Source of the DNA: Kribbella aluminosa | Lineage (GTDB): Bacteria; Actinomycetota; Actinomycetes; Propionibacteriales; Kribbellaceae | Direction: 5' to 3' | DNA: 64,000 nt | Assembly (NCBI RefSeq): GCF_017876295.1 | Contig: NZ_JAGINT010000002.1 | Coordinates: 3,534,001-3,598,000, forward strand | Shown: positions 7,540-15,917 of the stretch, piece after piece | Position numbering within the stretch: the first letter of the stretch is position 1 | Layout: each line of letters opens with the position of its first letter | Notes under the pieces: model-generated | Database searches by the model: none | What the model saw: only the letters and a program-made list of their open reading frames with translations | What the model was told of the DNA's origin: nothing | Translations under genes and position numbers: made by a program

Positions 7540-9516
7540 TCAGGAGTGCTTCTCCGGGGAGTCGAAGTACATCTGCTCCGGCGACGAGGCGTTCTCGTAG
7601 TGGGTGCGGAAGCTGGCGATCGCGTCCGGCCGGACGTTCTTCAGATCGCCGGCCGCGATCAACGGCTGGAACGGCGTACCGACGGTGCCGATGATCCACA
7701 CGTTCTGGTCGTGCAGGTGCAGGATCTGGTGGCCGAGGTCGAGCCGCTTGGCGTCGTCGGCGGTGGTCACCAGTTCGTCGTACAGCGTCTGCAGTGTGCG
7801 GAAGTCGCCGGTCGGCGCCATCCCGAACGGGTCCTTGTGGTTGCCGTACCAGTTGCCGAACTTCGGCGCCCAGTAGGTCAGGCCGTTGGTCGGGATGTAC
7901 CAGAGCGAGTCGATGTCCCACAGGATCGTGGCCGGCGGGTACGCGACCAGGTCGTAGTTGCCGTGCGGGATCTCGTTGTACCAGAGCTCCGGCGTCATCT
8001 GCTTGGCGACCATGTCGATCCCGACCGCCTTCCAGTACCGCTGCGCGTACTCCAGCACGCTGATCGCGTCGATGCCGACGCCGACCTGGAAGCAGCGGCC
8101 GACGAGCTGCAGCTTCTTCCCGTCGGGCCGCAGCCGCATGCCGTCGGGTCCGCGCCTGGTGAGGCCGGCGGCGTCGAGGCGTTTGTTGGCCTCGGCGACG
8201 TCGTACTCGATGAAGCGCTGGCCCATGCCCTTCTCCCAGTACTCGTCCTCGGGCTGGGCGCACGGGTGCCGGACGAAGCCCTGGCCGGCGAACAGCGCGT
8301 CGTTCATCTCCTTGCGGTTGATCGCGTGCGAGAGACCGGCGCGGAAGTCGAGCTTCTGGAAGAGCGTCCGCAGTACTGGGTCCGGGTGGCTCTGGTTGAG
8401 CTGCAGCGAGGTGTTCGGCTCGGCGACCCAGCGGTTCACCTTGTAGCCCTTGGTCTGCTGGTTCTTGATCAGCAGCGGGAGCTGCTCGGCCTGGATGTCG
8501 GTGACCTGCAGGTCGAGCTGGCCGTTCGCGGCGCGCAGCCCGAGCGTCTCGGACGGCATCACCGTGTACTGCTGGCTGTCGATGTACGGCAGCTGGCGGC
8601 CCTGCTCGTCGACCTTCCAGTAGTACGGGTTGCGGTCCAGACGGGCCGTCACGCCCGAGCCCTGCAGCGGCGCGACCAGTTTCCACGGGCCGAGGACCGG
8701 GATGTCGGCGTTCTTCCAGATGTTGCGCTTGTTCGAGAAGAACTCGGCCCAGGACGGTGCCGGGTCCTTCTTCATCGCGGCCTGGAGCTGCGCCGGGGTG
8801 ACGAAGTCCTTGTGGAACTGCTTCAGGTAGTGCGCCGGCAGCAGCAACGCGGACGACGAGCCGAACCCGGTCAGCCCGATGAAGCACAGGTACTTGAGCA
8901 GCAGGCCGTGCGGTACTTCGAACTCCATTCGCAGCGTGTGGTCGTCGACCTTGACGAACTTGCCCGGCTTCCCGCCCGGCGCCAGCCAGCCGGGGAAGAC
9001 CGGGTTGAGCTCCTTGTTCAGGAACTCCTTCTCGTACGCGAACATCAGGTCGTCGGTGGTGAACGGCGTGCCGTCGGACCACTTCAGGCCCTCGCGCAGG
9101 TGGAAGACGTAGACCTTGCCGTCCTGCTCGATCTCCCACTTCTCGGCCAGGCCGGGACCGGCCTTCGCGGGGGTCGTCGGCGTCCACTCCAGCAGGCCGG
9201 CGAACTCGACGTACTGGTTCTGGGTGGCGTTCCGGTCGATCTGGCCGCGTTGCATGACCCCGCCGTACTTGCCGGCGCTCTGGATCGGCTTGATCACCAT
9301 GGGGTTCTTGGGCAGCCGCTGTTCCAGCGGCGGGAGCTTGCCGCTCTTGACCAGGCTGGTCAGGACCGGGGACTCCTTGGCGCCGGCGTCGGCGGCAGCC
9401 GGACCCGTCGACTTCTTGGCATCGGTGGAGAAGAACGAGCATCCCGCGACGGCGGTCGCCGAGAGCGAGAGACCGGAGACCTGCAGGAACGTCCGGCGGC
9501 TCAGGGGATCGGACAT
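7540..9516 (-). CDS. ABC transporter substrate-binding protein, family 5 (DppA/OppA type), Tat lipoprotein
   Basis: 658-residue extracytoplasmic solute receptor and first gene of the importer operon. The N terminus has a twin-arginine motif (LSRRTFLQ) followed by a hydrophobic run and the lipobox AVAGC, so the protein is probably Tat-exported, lipidated and membrane-anchored. Family-5 features include FHLREGLKWSDGTPFTTDD and the later NPYYWK stretch. It is longer than typical DppA (about 540), closer to the large OppA-like receptors that bind oligopeptides or oligosaccharides. The ligand cannot be read from sequence. Context with amidohydrolases, a creatininase-like enzyme and an IclR regulator suggests uptake of the compound degraded by the neighbouring operons. 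Confidence 0.92.
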   Translation of the reverse strand: MSDPLSRRTFLQVSGLSLSATAVAGCSFFSTDAKKSTGPAAADAGAKESPVLTSLVKSGKLPPLEQRLPKNPMVIKPIQSAGKYGGVMQRGQIDRNATQNQYVEFAGLLEWTPTTPAKAGPGLAEKWEIEQDGKVYVFHLREGLKWSDGTPFTTDDLMFAYEKEFLNKELNPVFPGWLAPGGKPGKFVKVDDHTLRMEFEVPHGLLLKYLCFIGLTGFGSSSALLLPAHYLKQFHKDFVTPAQLQAAMKKDPAPSWAEFFSNKRNIWKNADIPVLGPWKLVAPLQGSGVTARLDRNPYYWKVDEQGRQLPYIDSQQYTVMPSETLGLRAANGQLDLQVTDIQAEQLPLLIKNQQTKGYKVNRWVAEPNTSLQLNQSHPDPVLRTLFQKLDFRAGLSHAINRKEMNDALFAGQGFVRHPCAQPEDEYWEKGMGQRFIEYDVAEANKRLDAAGLTRRGPDGMRLRPDGKKLQLVGRCFQVGVGIDAISVLEYAQRYWKAVGIDMVAKQMTPELWYNEIPHGNYDLVAYPPATILWDIDSLWYIPTNGLTYWAPKFGNWYGNHKDPFGMAPTGDFRTLQTLYDELVTTADDAKRLDLGHQILHLHDQNVWIIGTVGTPFQPLIAAGDLKNVRPDAIASFRTHYENASSPEQMYFDSPEKHS

Positions 9517-9674
9517 GGCGGCTACCTCCCACGCGGACGAAGTCCGCCGATCAGCACTCTTTCCGGGACAGTGACACGAAATGTCGCATACTTCAAGATC
9601 TGAGGTACATCTTCGCGATCCCGTATATACCGTGACTCGAAGACAGCTTCCGGTCCGGGCGCTACACTCCGAGC
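9517..9674. promoter_or_regulatory. Divergent promoter region between the importer operon and IclR gene
   Basis: 158 bases between two divergent starts, locally AT-richer than its surroundings, with a TATATA at about 9622. It contains CGAAATGTCG at 9577-9586, which matches nine of ten bases of CGAAATCTCG in the palindrome upstream of the 10573 gene. This is a candidate IclR-protein site; binding is inference. Confidence 0.4.
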
Positions 9675-10466
9675 ATGGTGAGTGAGACAGCGGGGGACCG
9701 ATCGCCGTCGCCGGCGGTCGCCCGGGCGCTGACCGTGCTCGAGACCCTGGTCGAGTCCGACGAGGAGCTCACGCTCACGGCGCTGGCCAAGAAGGCGAAG
9801 ATCCCGCTGGCGACCTGCGCGTCGATCGTCTACACGCTGGAGCAGCGCGACTACGCCACCCGGCGGGTGGTCGGCCGCAGTCACTTCTGGCGGCCGACGC
9901 TGCGGCTGTACGGGCTGGCCACGCAGCTGATCCGCAAGGTCGACCTGTCCTCGGTCGCGTCCCGGGAGATGCGCGAGCTGGCCGACCGGCTCGGCATGCC
10001 GGTGCACATCGGCGTACTGACCGGTTCCTCGGTCGTGTACGTCGCGAAGGCGGCGATGCCCGGGTTCATCCAGTTCGACACCTATCCGGGCAAGGTCTCG
10101 CACTTCAACCTGACCGCCCTCGGCCGGGCGATCGCGGCGTACCTGCCGGAGGACGACCTGAAGCCGCTGCTCACCCGGCTGGAGCCCGGGTACGGGCCGA
10201 AGGCGAAGCCGGTCGACGAGGAGAGCTTCCGGGCCGAGCTGGCCCGGGTCGCCAAGCAGGGGTTCGCGGTCGAGGACCAGGAGGAGCAGGCGGACATCGC
10301 CTGTGTCGCCGCGCCGTTCTTCGCGGCCGGCGGGCACGTCACCGGTGCGGTCGGCGTCACCTCGTTCGCCCGGGAGCTGAACCGGGACAAGCGCAAGCAG
10401 GCGCAGACCGGGCTGGTCCAGCTCGCCGCCACGATCTCCGAGCGGCTCGGCGCGACTGAGTTCTGA
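9675..10466 (+). CDS. IclR-family transcriptional regulator
   Basis: 263-residue regulator. Residues about 12-75 form the N-terminal winged helix-turn-helix (SPAVARALTVLETLVESDEELTLTALAKKAKIPLATCASIV, broken here only by reading length). A hinge and the C-terminal IclR effector domain follow, including PVHIGVLTGSSVVYVAKAA and GYGPKAKPVDEE, with a late GAVGVTSFARE. IclR proteins bind small organic acids or aromatic compounds and repress or activate catabolic operons. It is divergent from the Dpp operon and upstream of the rightward catabolic genes, so it is the obvious local regulator. ATG with SD-like GAG about eight bases upstream. Confidence 0.93.
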   Translation: MVSETAGDRSPSPAVARALTVLETLVESDEELTLTALAKKAKIPLATCASIVYTLEQRDYATRRVVGRSHFWRPTLRLYGLATQLIRKVDLSSVASREMRELADRLGMPVHIGVLTGSSVVYVAKAAMPGFIQFDTYPGKVSHFNLTALGRAIAAYLPEDDLKPLLTRLEPGYGPKAKPVDEESFRAELARVAKQGFAVEDQEEQADIACVAAPFFAAGGHVTGAVGVTSFARELNRDKRKQAQTGLVQLAATISERLGATEF

Positions 10467-10486
10467 GAGGGTGTCCGAGACCCTCT
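10466..10486 (+). terminator. Short hairpin directly after the IclR gene
   Basis: AGAGGGT at 10466-10472 pairs with ACCCTCT at 10480-10486 around a 7-base loop, starting at the last base of the stop codon. No T-run follows. A weak terminator or attenuator is possible. Confidence 0.4.
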
Positions 10487-10540
10487 GAGGCTTGCCGGGG
10501 ACCGGCGAGCGGCTTAGGCTTTTCTGAGATAGCGGAAGTG

Positions 10541-10558
10541 TTTTCGAAATCTCGAAAA
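10541..10558. promoter_or_regulatory. Palindromic operator TTTTCGAAATCTCGAAAA upstream of 10573 gene
   Basis: Perfect 7-base arms (TTTTCGA/TCGAAAA) around AATC, placed 14 bases before the ATG and overlapping where a promoter or ribosome site should lie. Its core CGAAATCTCG is nearly repeated at 9577 in the importer promoter. Size and symmetry fit an IclR-type binding site. Confidence 0.5.
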
Positions 10559-10572
10559 TAGGAGTGGTTCCG

Positions 10573-11970
10573 ATGACCACGCACGGCCCGTATCCCCAGC
10601 CCGCCGGCGGTATCAAGGCCACCCTGACCGGTGGCAACACCGTCGGCGCCGCGCTCCGCGAGCGCCAGCCGCGCGCGGACGGTTACCGGCACCTGGACAC
10701 CCCGGCGCTGATCCGCCGGCTGCTCGACCTGAACGCGAACACGTACCTGTACTGCATCTGGGACTCCGCCACCGACTTCGACGACCTGCGCGACGAGTTC
10801 CTGCCCGCCGCCGCGGCCGCCGGGATCGACGTGATCCCGTACATCGTGCCGCCGACCGAGACCTCGGAGCACGGCCGCGCGTCCCGCCCGTACCGGCTGG
10901 ACTACGTCGGCTGGGCGACCGCGTTCGCCGAGTTCGCGGTGAAGTACCCGAACTTCAAGGCCTGGGCGATCGACGACTTCGAGGTCGGCGACAACGCCAA
11001 GCTGTTCACGCCGGAGTACCTGCGGGAGTTCCTGGCCGCGGCCGCCGCGATCGCGCCGGAGCTGCGGTTCTACACCTGCGCGTACTTCGGGATGGCGACC
11101 AGCCCGGAGTTCCTGGACAAGTACGCCGAGTTCGTGGACGGGATCATCTACCCGTTCCTCGACGGGCACCACGAGAACACCACGGTCGCATCGTCGCTCG
11201 GGTCGTGCCTGGACGAGATCCTCGCGCTGACCGACCCGCGCGGGCTGGAGCTCATCCCGCTGATCTACACCGGCCGGTTCCTGGACGCGCCGCTGCACGC
11301 GACCCCGTCGTACTGCACGTCGGTGCTCACCACGACAGCGGAGTACGTGGCGGCGGGCCGGATCCCGGGCGTGATCTCGTACGGCACGCAGCTCGACGAC
11401 GGGCCGACGCCGGCGGCCGACAACAAGGCGCTGTACGGCGACGGCCGACTGGCGCTGATCAATTCCCGCGGACGGGCCGCGGCCGGTACGACGGCCACGG
11501 CGACGCAGCGGGTGCCGGTCGATCCACGGCTGCCGCGCTACGAGGTGTCGTTCTGGTACCACCGCTGGTTCCTCTCGCCGGGGATCGAGCCCGGGCGGTA
11601 CCAGCTGGAGATGCTGATCGACGACACGGTCGTGTGGACCATGGACATGCACGAGCAGCGCTGGCCCGTGTGGACCAACGGTGACGGCATGGAGGGCCCT
11701 GTCGACGTCACGCAGTACGTTGCCGGACGCAACTTCGTGGACCTGACGTTCCGGTTGCACGTGCTGAAGGAGACCGCGGGGCAGTACATCGACGTCGGCG
11801 TGGACCAGGTCGAGTCGATCGGACTGGGCGTCCGCAACGGCGGGTTCGAGGAGGACGGCGACTGGATCCTGCGGGGGAGTGGTCCACTCCTGTCGGTCTA
11901 CGACCACTACCTGCGGGACCGTCCGGCGCGTATCTTCGCGGCCATCTCGCGCGTGTACCAAGGAGGGTGA
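10573..11970 (+). CDS. Putative TIM-barrel hydrolase-like protein with C-terminal beta-sandwich, unknown function
   Basis: 465 residues. I start at ATG 10573 (MTTHGPYPQP), eight bases after GGAG, rather than at GTG 10564. I do not recognise the family. The N-terminal two thirds looks like a (beta/alpha)8 barrel: alternating strands such as ANTYLYCIWDS, GIDVIPYIVPP, FKAWAIDDFEVG, ELRFYTCAYFG, FVDGIIYPFLDG and GLELIPLIYTGRF, with acidic residues (IDDFE) at strand ends as in glycoside hydrolases. The last 130 residues are strand-rich (GRYQLEMLIDDTVVWTMDMH, NFVDLTFRLHVL) and resemble a carbohydrate-binding or jelly-roll module. No signal peptide, so intracellular. It precedes the HisD-like gene with only two bases between stop and start codon, so the two are co-translated, and probably acts on the locus substrate. 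Confidence 0.7.
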   Translation: MTTHGPYPQPAGGIKATLTGGNTVGAALRERQPRADGYRHLDTPALIRRLLDLNANTYLYCIWDSATDFDDLRDEFLPAAAAAGIDVIPYIVPPTETSEHGRASRPYRLDYVGWATAFAEFAVKYPNFKAWAIDDFEVGDNAKLFTPEYLREFLAAAAAIAPELRFYTCAYFGMATSPEFLDKYAEFVDGIIYPFLDGHHENTTVASSLGSCLDEILALTDPRGLELIPLIYTGRFLDAPLHATPSYCTSVLTTTAEYVAAGRIPGVISYGTQLDDGPTPAADNKALYGDGRLALINSRGRAAAGTTATATQRVPVDPRLPRYEVSFWYHRWFLSPGIEPGRYQLEMLIDDTVVWTMDMHEQRWPVWTNGDGMEGPVDVTQYVAGRNFVDLTFRLHVLKETAGQYIDVGVDQVESIGLGVRNGGFEEDGDWILRGSGPLLSVYDHYLRDRPARIFAAISRVYQGG

Positions 11971-11972
11971 TC

Positions 11973-13229
11973 ATGGCCGAACACCTCAAGACCGGGTGGC
12001 CGCAACGGGTCGAACGGCAGCAGGAGGTGATCGACACCGTCAGCCGGATCCTGTCCGAGGCCGAACACGAGGGCGGCCCGGCGATCCGCCGCTGGTCCGC
12101 CCGGCTGGACAAGTGGGAACCGGACTCGTTCGTGGTCTCCGCCGCCGAGATCAAGGCAGCCACGGTCGACGACGACCTGGCAGCGCACCTGGAGTTCGCC
12201 CGTTCGCAGGTGGAGCAGTTCGCGCGCGCCCAGCGAGCCACCCTGACGGACCTGGAGACCGAAACTCTCCCCGGTGTGGTTCTGGGCCATCGCCACATCC
12301 CGGTCGCGAAGGTGGGTTCGTACTCACCCGGCGGCCGCTACCCCCTGATCGCGTCGTCCATCATGACCGTCACCGTTCCCAAGGTGGCCGGCGTGGACAC
12401 GGTGGTCGCCGTCGCCCCGCCACGGGATGCGGCCGGGATCTACGGACCCCAGCTCTACACGATGAACCTCGCCGGGGCGGACGTGATCCTGTGTCTGGGC
12501 GGCGTACAGGCCTTCGCAGCCCTTGCCTTCGGCATCGAAGACGTCCCGCCTGTCGACCTGGTGGTCGGCGCCGGGAACGCGTACGTCGCCGAGGCCAAAC
12601 GGCAGTTGTTCGGCACCGTCGGCATCGACCTGCTGGCCGGCCCGACCGAGGTCGCGGTGATCGCGGACGAGTCCGCCGACGCCCGCCTGGTCGCCGCCGA
12701 CCTGCTCGGCCAGGCCGAACACGGCCCGAACAGCCCGGCGCTGCTCGTCACCACGTCCCGTTCGTTCGGTACGGCGGTGATCGCCGAGGTCGAGCGGTGG
12801 CTGGCGGAGGACTGGCCTACTAAGGAAGTGGCGGGCGCCGCGTGGCGGGAGCACGGCACGGTTGTGGTGTGCGAGTCCCGCGAGGAGGTGGTGCAGATCT
12901 CGGACGCGTACGCGCCAGAGCATCTCGAAGTACAGACGTCCGACGACGAGTGGTACGCCGCGAACCTGCGCAACTACGGCTCGTTGTTCGTCGGGCCCGA
13001 GGCCACGGTGGCGTTCTCGGACAAGTCGATCGGTACCAACCACGTCCTCCCGACGGGCCGCGCCGGCCGCTACACGGGCGGGTTGTGGGTCGGGAAGTTC
13101 CTCAAGACGGTCACGTACCAACGCCTCACCGCCGACGGCGCCCGCAGCATCGCCCCGTCGACGGCCGCGATCGCCGACGCCGAACTGATGTACGGCCACG
13201 CCCTCACGGCCCGCCTCCGCGCCAACTGA
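11973..13229 (+). CDS. HisD-family NAD-dependent dehydrogenase (histidinol/sulfopropanediol dehydrogenase-like)
   Basis: 418 residues of the histidinol dehydrogenase superfamily. An AGGAGG at 11961-11966 sets ATG 11973 as start. Family features: YSPGGRYPLIASSIMTV, GAGNAYVAEAKRQLFG, GPTEVAVIADESAD, the zinc-ligand pair in GQAEHG, the catalytic YAPEHLEV, and a C-terminal GHALTARL. The divergent middle and the catabolic context argue against a histidine-biosynthesis role, since no other his genes are near. The GGRY and GPTE stretches resemble the HpsN-like branch that oxidises sulfopropanediol or other diols or alcohols to acids. Likely oxidises an alcohol intermediate of the locus pathway to a carboxylate with two NAD+. 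Confidence 0.85.
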   Translation: MAEHLKTGWPQRVERQQEVIDTVSRILSEAEHEGGPAIRRWSARLDKWEPDSFVVSAAEIKAATVDDDLAAHLEFARSQVEQFARAQRATLTDLETETLPGVVLGHRHIPVAKVGSYSPGGRYPLIASSIMTVTVPKVAGVDTVVAVAPPRDAAGIYGPQLYTMNLAGADVILCLGGVQAFAALAFGIEDVPPVDLVVGAGNAYVAEAKRQLFGTVGIDLLAGPTEVAVIADESADARLVAADLLGQAEHGPNSPALLVTTSRSFGTAVIAEVERWLAEDWPTKEVAGAAWREHGTVVVCESREEVVQISDAYAPEHLEVQTSDDEWYAANLRNYGSLFVGPEATVAFSDKSIGTNHVLPTGRAGRYTGGLWVGKFLKTVTYQRLTADGARSIAPSTAAIADAELMYGHALTARLRAN

Positions 13230-13240
13230 CCCAGCTCCGT

Positions 13241-13322
13241 TTGAGGGGTTAACCTCGCGCATTGCCCGTTCACCTGCTGCATCCGGCCGGTGAACGGGCG
13301 ACGCGCGAGGTTAACCCCTCAA
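13241..13322. repeat. Perfect nested palindrome between convergent operons (copy B)
   Basis: The outer arms are a perfect 20-base inverted repeat: TTGAGGGGTTAACCTCGCGC at 13241-13260 and its complement at 13303-13322. Inside lies a second perfect inverted repeat (GCCCGTTCACC at 13264-13274, complement at 13289-13299) around a 14-base loop TGCTGCATCCGGCC. It starts 11 bases after the rightward HisD-like gene and ends two bases before the stop of the leftward lyase gene, so it can serve as a bidirectional terminator. Related copies lie at 1690, 40857 and 40981. Confidence 0.85.
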
Positions 13323-13324
13323 CG

Positions 13325-14284
13325 TCAGCTGAGTGGGGGCAGGAGGTCGGCGAACTCTGCGAGCAGGCGGTCGACCATCCGGATCTCCTCGGCGTCCAGG
13401 CAGTGGGCGGGCTCGCGGCAGTAGGCGCTGGCGAACAGGCCCCGGCGTACCGAGATCAGCTTCTCGGCCGCGATGATCCGCTCGGTGTCGAGCATCCAGT
13501 ACGAGATGTACGGGAGCAGCCGGCGATGCAGGTCGACGCCGTCCTCGCCGTCACCAGTGGTGAGGCGGCGCCAGATCTCGACGTACAGCTCGGTCAGCGA
13601 ACAGCCCGGCTGGGTACCGACCGCGCCGCGGCGTACGGCGTCGGGGAGCTGGACGCCGGCGTACCCCTCGACCGAGGCGAGCGGCGGCGTACCCTCGGCC
13701 AGCTCGGCGATCAGCGGCCCGGGCGGGCTCGACTCGACCTTGACCAGGCGCAGGTTCGGATGGTCGGTGGCGATCGCGCGCAGCAGGTCGGCGTCCAGGC
13801 TGGTGCCGGTCTCCGCGGGCGCGTACTGCAGCACCATCGGCACCGGGTCGATCGTGGTCAGCACGGTCCGGACGTGCTGCTCCAGCGAGCCCCGCGACGG
13901 CGAGAGGAAATGCGGCGGCAGCAGGTTGATCAGGTCGGCGCCCGCCGCCACCGACTCCCGCGCCCGCCGCGCCGCGAGCTGCGTGGCGTGATCCTGTACG
14001 GCGACCACCGCCGCGACGTCGTCCCGCTCGCGGGTGTGCGACAGCAGGATCTCGGTCAGCCGGCGGCGCTCGTCCTCGGACAGCTTGTGGAACTCGGACG
14101 CGAAGCCGGGGAACATCACACTGGTCACGCCGGTGCCCAGCACGTACCGCACGACCCGGTCGAAGCCGTCGTAGTCGACCTCGCCGTCGGCGGTGAACGG
14201 TACTTCGAGCACCGGCGACACGCCGCGCACCAGCACCGACGCGTCGGTGGGCCGCTCGGCCCCGATCTCCTCCGTGGTGACCAT
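13325..14284 (-). CDS. DHDPS/NAL-family aldolase-lyase
   Basis: 319-residue class I aldolase of the dihydrodipicolinate synthase/N-acetylneuraminate lyase family and last gene of the leftward catabolic operon. The catalytic Tyr lies in LQYAPAETG (Tyr154) and the Schiff-base Lys in RLVKVESS (Lys182). The GVTSVMFPG and SEDERRRL segments fit the usual barrel. The usual pyruvate-binding GG/TT(E) region near the N terminus is unconventional (PVLEVPFTADGEVD), so the keto-acid substrate may not be pyruvate. I start at ATG 14284, preceded by GGGAGG; longer open sequence upstream is the antisense-like extension over the next gene. Separated by 20 bases from the amidohydrolase gene upstream. Confidence 0.88.
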   Translation of the reverse strand: MVTTEEIGAERPTDASVLVRGVSPVLEVPFTADGEVDYDGFDRVVRYVLGTGVTSVMFPGFASEFHKLSEDERRRLTEILLSHTRERDDVAAVVAVQDHATQLAARRARESVAAGADLINLLPPHFLSPSRGSLEQHVRTVLTTIDPVPMVLQYAPAETGTSLDADLLRAIATDHPNLRLVKVESSPPGPLIAELAEGTPPLASVEGYAGVQLPDAVRRGAVGTQPGCSLTELYVEIWRRLTTGDGEDGVDLHRRLLPYISYWMLDTERIIAAEKLISVRRGLFASAYCREPAHCLDAEEIRMVDRLLAEFADLLPPLS

Positions 14285-14304
14285 GTCTGCCTCCCGTTGT
14301 GTGG

Positions 14305-15045
14305 TCACTGGCGGCGCCCCAGCAGGTTGGCGACGTTCCCGCCGAAGACGGCCGCCTTCTGGTCCGCGTCGATCGGCCAGTCCCGGATCCGGTCCACCTC
14401 CGCGAGCGGCACGGTGTACGGCGAATCGGTCGAGAACACCAGCCGCCCGGCGCCGATCCCGGGCTCGGCGAGGAACCCGCTGAGCACCGTGTCCCAGGGC
14501 GCGTACGACGTGTCGCCGTACAGGTTGGGCGCGTGCAGCAGGGCCGGGATCGCGTCGATCCAGAAGTCCGTGGCACCGCTCTTGCCCATCAGTACCGGCA
14601 GCTCGGGCCGTCGGCGGGCGAGGCTGGCGAGCGGCAGCGGGAGCGCGGTGGCCGGCGTACCGGTGCGGACGTACACGAACCAGCCGGCGGTGGCGGCGAA
14701 GTCGAGGAGCGGGTCGAGCAGGCCGTCGAGCAGGTCGAAACCCTGCAGCACCGAGTCCACCGCGAGCGCGACGGCACCGGCGTCGCGGGCGCGGTCGAGC
14801 TCGTCGAGGGCCGCGCGGCCGCGCCACGGGTTCGCGACCGCGTAGGGGAGCAGCCTTCCGCCGGACTCCGCGGCGGCCTGGGCGGTCTCCGAGTTGCCTT
14901 CGCGGTTGTCGTAGGCGATGCAGCGCTCCGACGGCGCGACGATCGCCTGGTCGATGCCGAGGGCATCCATCGTGGCGAGCAGGTCGGCCGGCTTCAGGCC
15001 GGCGTCCCGGCTGTCGCCGATCCGGACATGGGCGTCGATGATCAT
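14305..15045 (-). CDS. Amidohydrolase-2 family protein with altered HxH metal motif
   Basis: 246 residues, amidohydrolase-related (COG2159-type) barrel. The N terminus MIIDAHVRIGD corresponds to the usual DxHxH metal site, but the second His is Arg (HVR). The late Asp motif is present (FSTDSPY). Intermediate His positions of the family are not obvious, so a metal-poor or non-catalytic role is possible. It starts at ATG 15045, which overlaps the preceding stop by four bases (ATGA). One of three paralogues in the operon; the other two keep HxH. It may act on a lactone, amide or carboxylic acid intermediate, or regulate the partner. Confidence 0.8.
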   Translation of the reverse strand: MIIDAHVRIGDSRDAGLKPADLLATMDALGIDQAIVAPSERCIAYDNREGNSETAQAAAESGGRLLPYAVANPWRGRAALDELDRARDAGAVALAVDSVLQGFDLLDGLLDPLLDFAATAGWFVYVRTGTPATALPLPLASLARRRPELPVLMGKSGATDFWIDAIPALLHAPNLYGDTSYAPWDTVLSGFLAEPGIGAGRLVFSTDSPYTVPLAEVDRIRDWPIDADQKAAVFGGNVANLLGRRQ

Positions 15046-15917
15046 GCGGGCACCTCCAGTCCCAAGGCACCGAGCGCGTCCGCGTGCACGATGCCGTCGA
15101 CGACGTCGTTCGGGACGCGCGGGAACTTGGTGCCTTCGAGCATATTGTTGACAGTTTGCAATCCGGCGATCGCTTCGCCGGTGTTGGCGATCGGGTAGTC
15201 CGACCCGAGCAGCAGCTTCCCGGTCGCGCCCCACTCGACCGCGTTGATCAGTGACTGGTAGAGCACCCACGGGCGCAGGTAGATCGACGACACGTCGGCG
15301 TACACGTGCGGGTGTTTGCGGATCGTCACGACCGTCTCCCGGCTCCACGGGTGGCCCATGTGCGCCATCACGATGCGCAGCTCCGGGTACCGCAGCGCGA
15401 TCTCGTCGGTGACCAGGGGATAGGTGTAGCGCAGCGGTGCGTGCCGCATCGGCGAGGCGCCGGAGTGGAACAGGATCGGCAGGCCGTGCCGCTGGCAGTA
15501 GTCGTAGAACGCGAGCGCGGGCTCGCCGAGCGGATCGAAGTTCTGGTAGTTCGGGCCGAGTTTCACGCCGACCAGGCCGAGGTCGCGGCAGCGGTCGGCC
15601 TCCTCCAGGGCGCCGGGCGACGTCGGGTTCACCGACATGAAACCGATCCGCTTCGCCGGGTTGTCCTGGACGAACTCCGCGGTGGCGTCGTTGCAGCGCT
15701 CCGGCGGATACGGCAGTCCGGTGAGCTCGAGCGGATTGTCGACAGCAATATTGAAGACAATCGACACGTCGGCGGCCGCCATCGCGCGGTCGTAGTCGGC
15801 CCACGAGTTCGCGGTCTCCACCGGGCGGTCGTTGCGCCAGTTCGGGTAGACCTGCCGCTCGTCCTCGGGGACTGCGTCGCGGTGGGTCGGTGTGTGCGTG
15901 TGGACGTCGACGATCAT
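15042..15917 (-). CDS. Amidohydrolase-2 family metal-dependent hydrolase/decarboxylase
   Basis: 291 residues. The metal motif is intact: MIVDVHTHTPTHRD gives HxH at the N terminus, further His residues occur in ILFHSGASP and IVMAHMGHPW, and the late Asp is in LLGSDYPI. This pattern is shared by COG2159 enzymes such as ACMSD-like decarboxylases and hydroxybenzoate-type hydrolases; the substrate cannot be distinguished. ATG 15917 overlaps the stop of the enolase-family gene by four bases, and the stop overlaps the next gene likewise. It is translationally coupled, implying its product works in one pathway with its neighbours. Confidence 0.88.
   Translation of the reverse strand: MIVDVHTHTPTHRDAVPEDERQVYPNWRNDRPVETANSWADYDRAMAAADVSIVFNIAVDNPLELTGLPYPPERCNDATAEFVQDNPAKRIGFMSVNPTSPGALEEADRCRDLGLVGVKLGPNYQNFDPLGEPALAFYDYCQRHGLPILFHSGASPMRHAPLRYTYPLVTDEIALRYPELRIVMAHMGHPWSRETVVTIRKHPHVYADVSSIYLRPWVLYQSLINAVEWGATGKLLLGSDYPIANTGEAIAGLQTVNNMLEGTKFPRVPNDVVDGIVHADALGALGLEVPA

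Noticed and set aside
6722..9532. 936-residue leftward open frame overlapping binding protein and permease
   Set aside because: It is the shifted frame of the genuine DppA/DppB coding sequence and contains only low-complexity Arg/Gly/Pro text.
13325..15070. 581-residue fusion of the DHDPS-like lyase with upstream sequence
   Set aside because: The N-terminal 260 residues are the out-of-frame shadow of the adjacent amidohydrolase. The clear start is ATG 14284 with GGGAGG.
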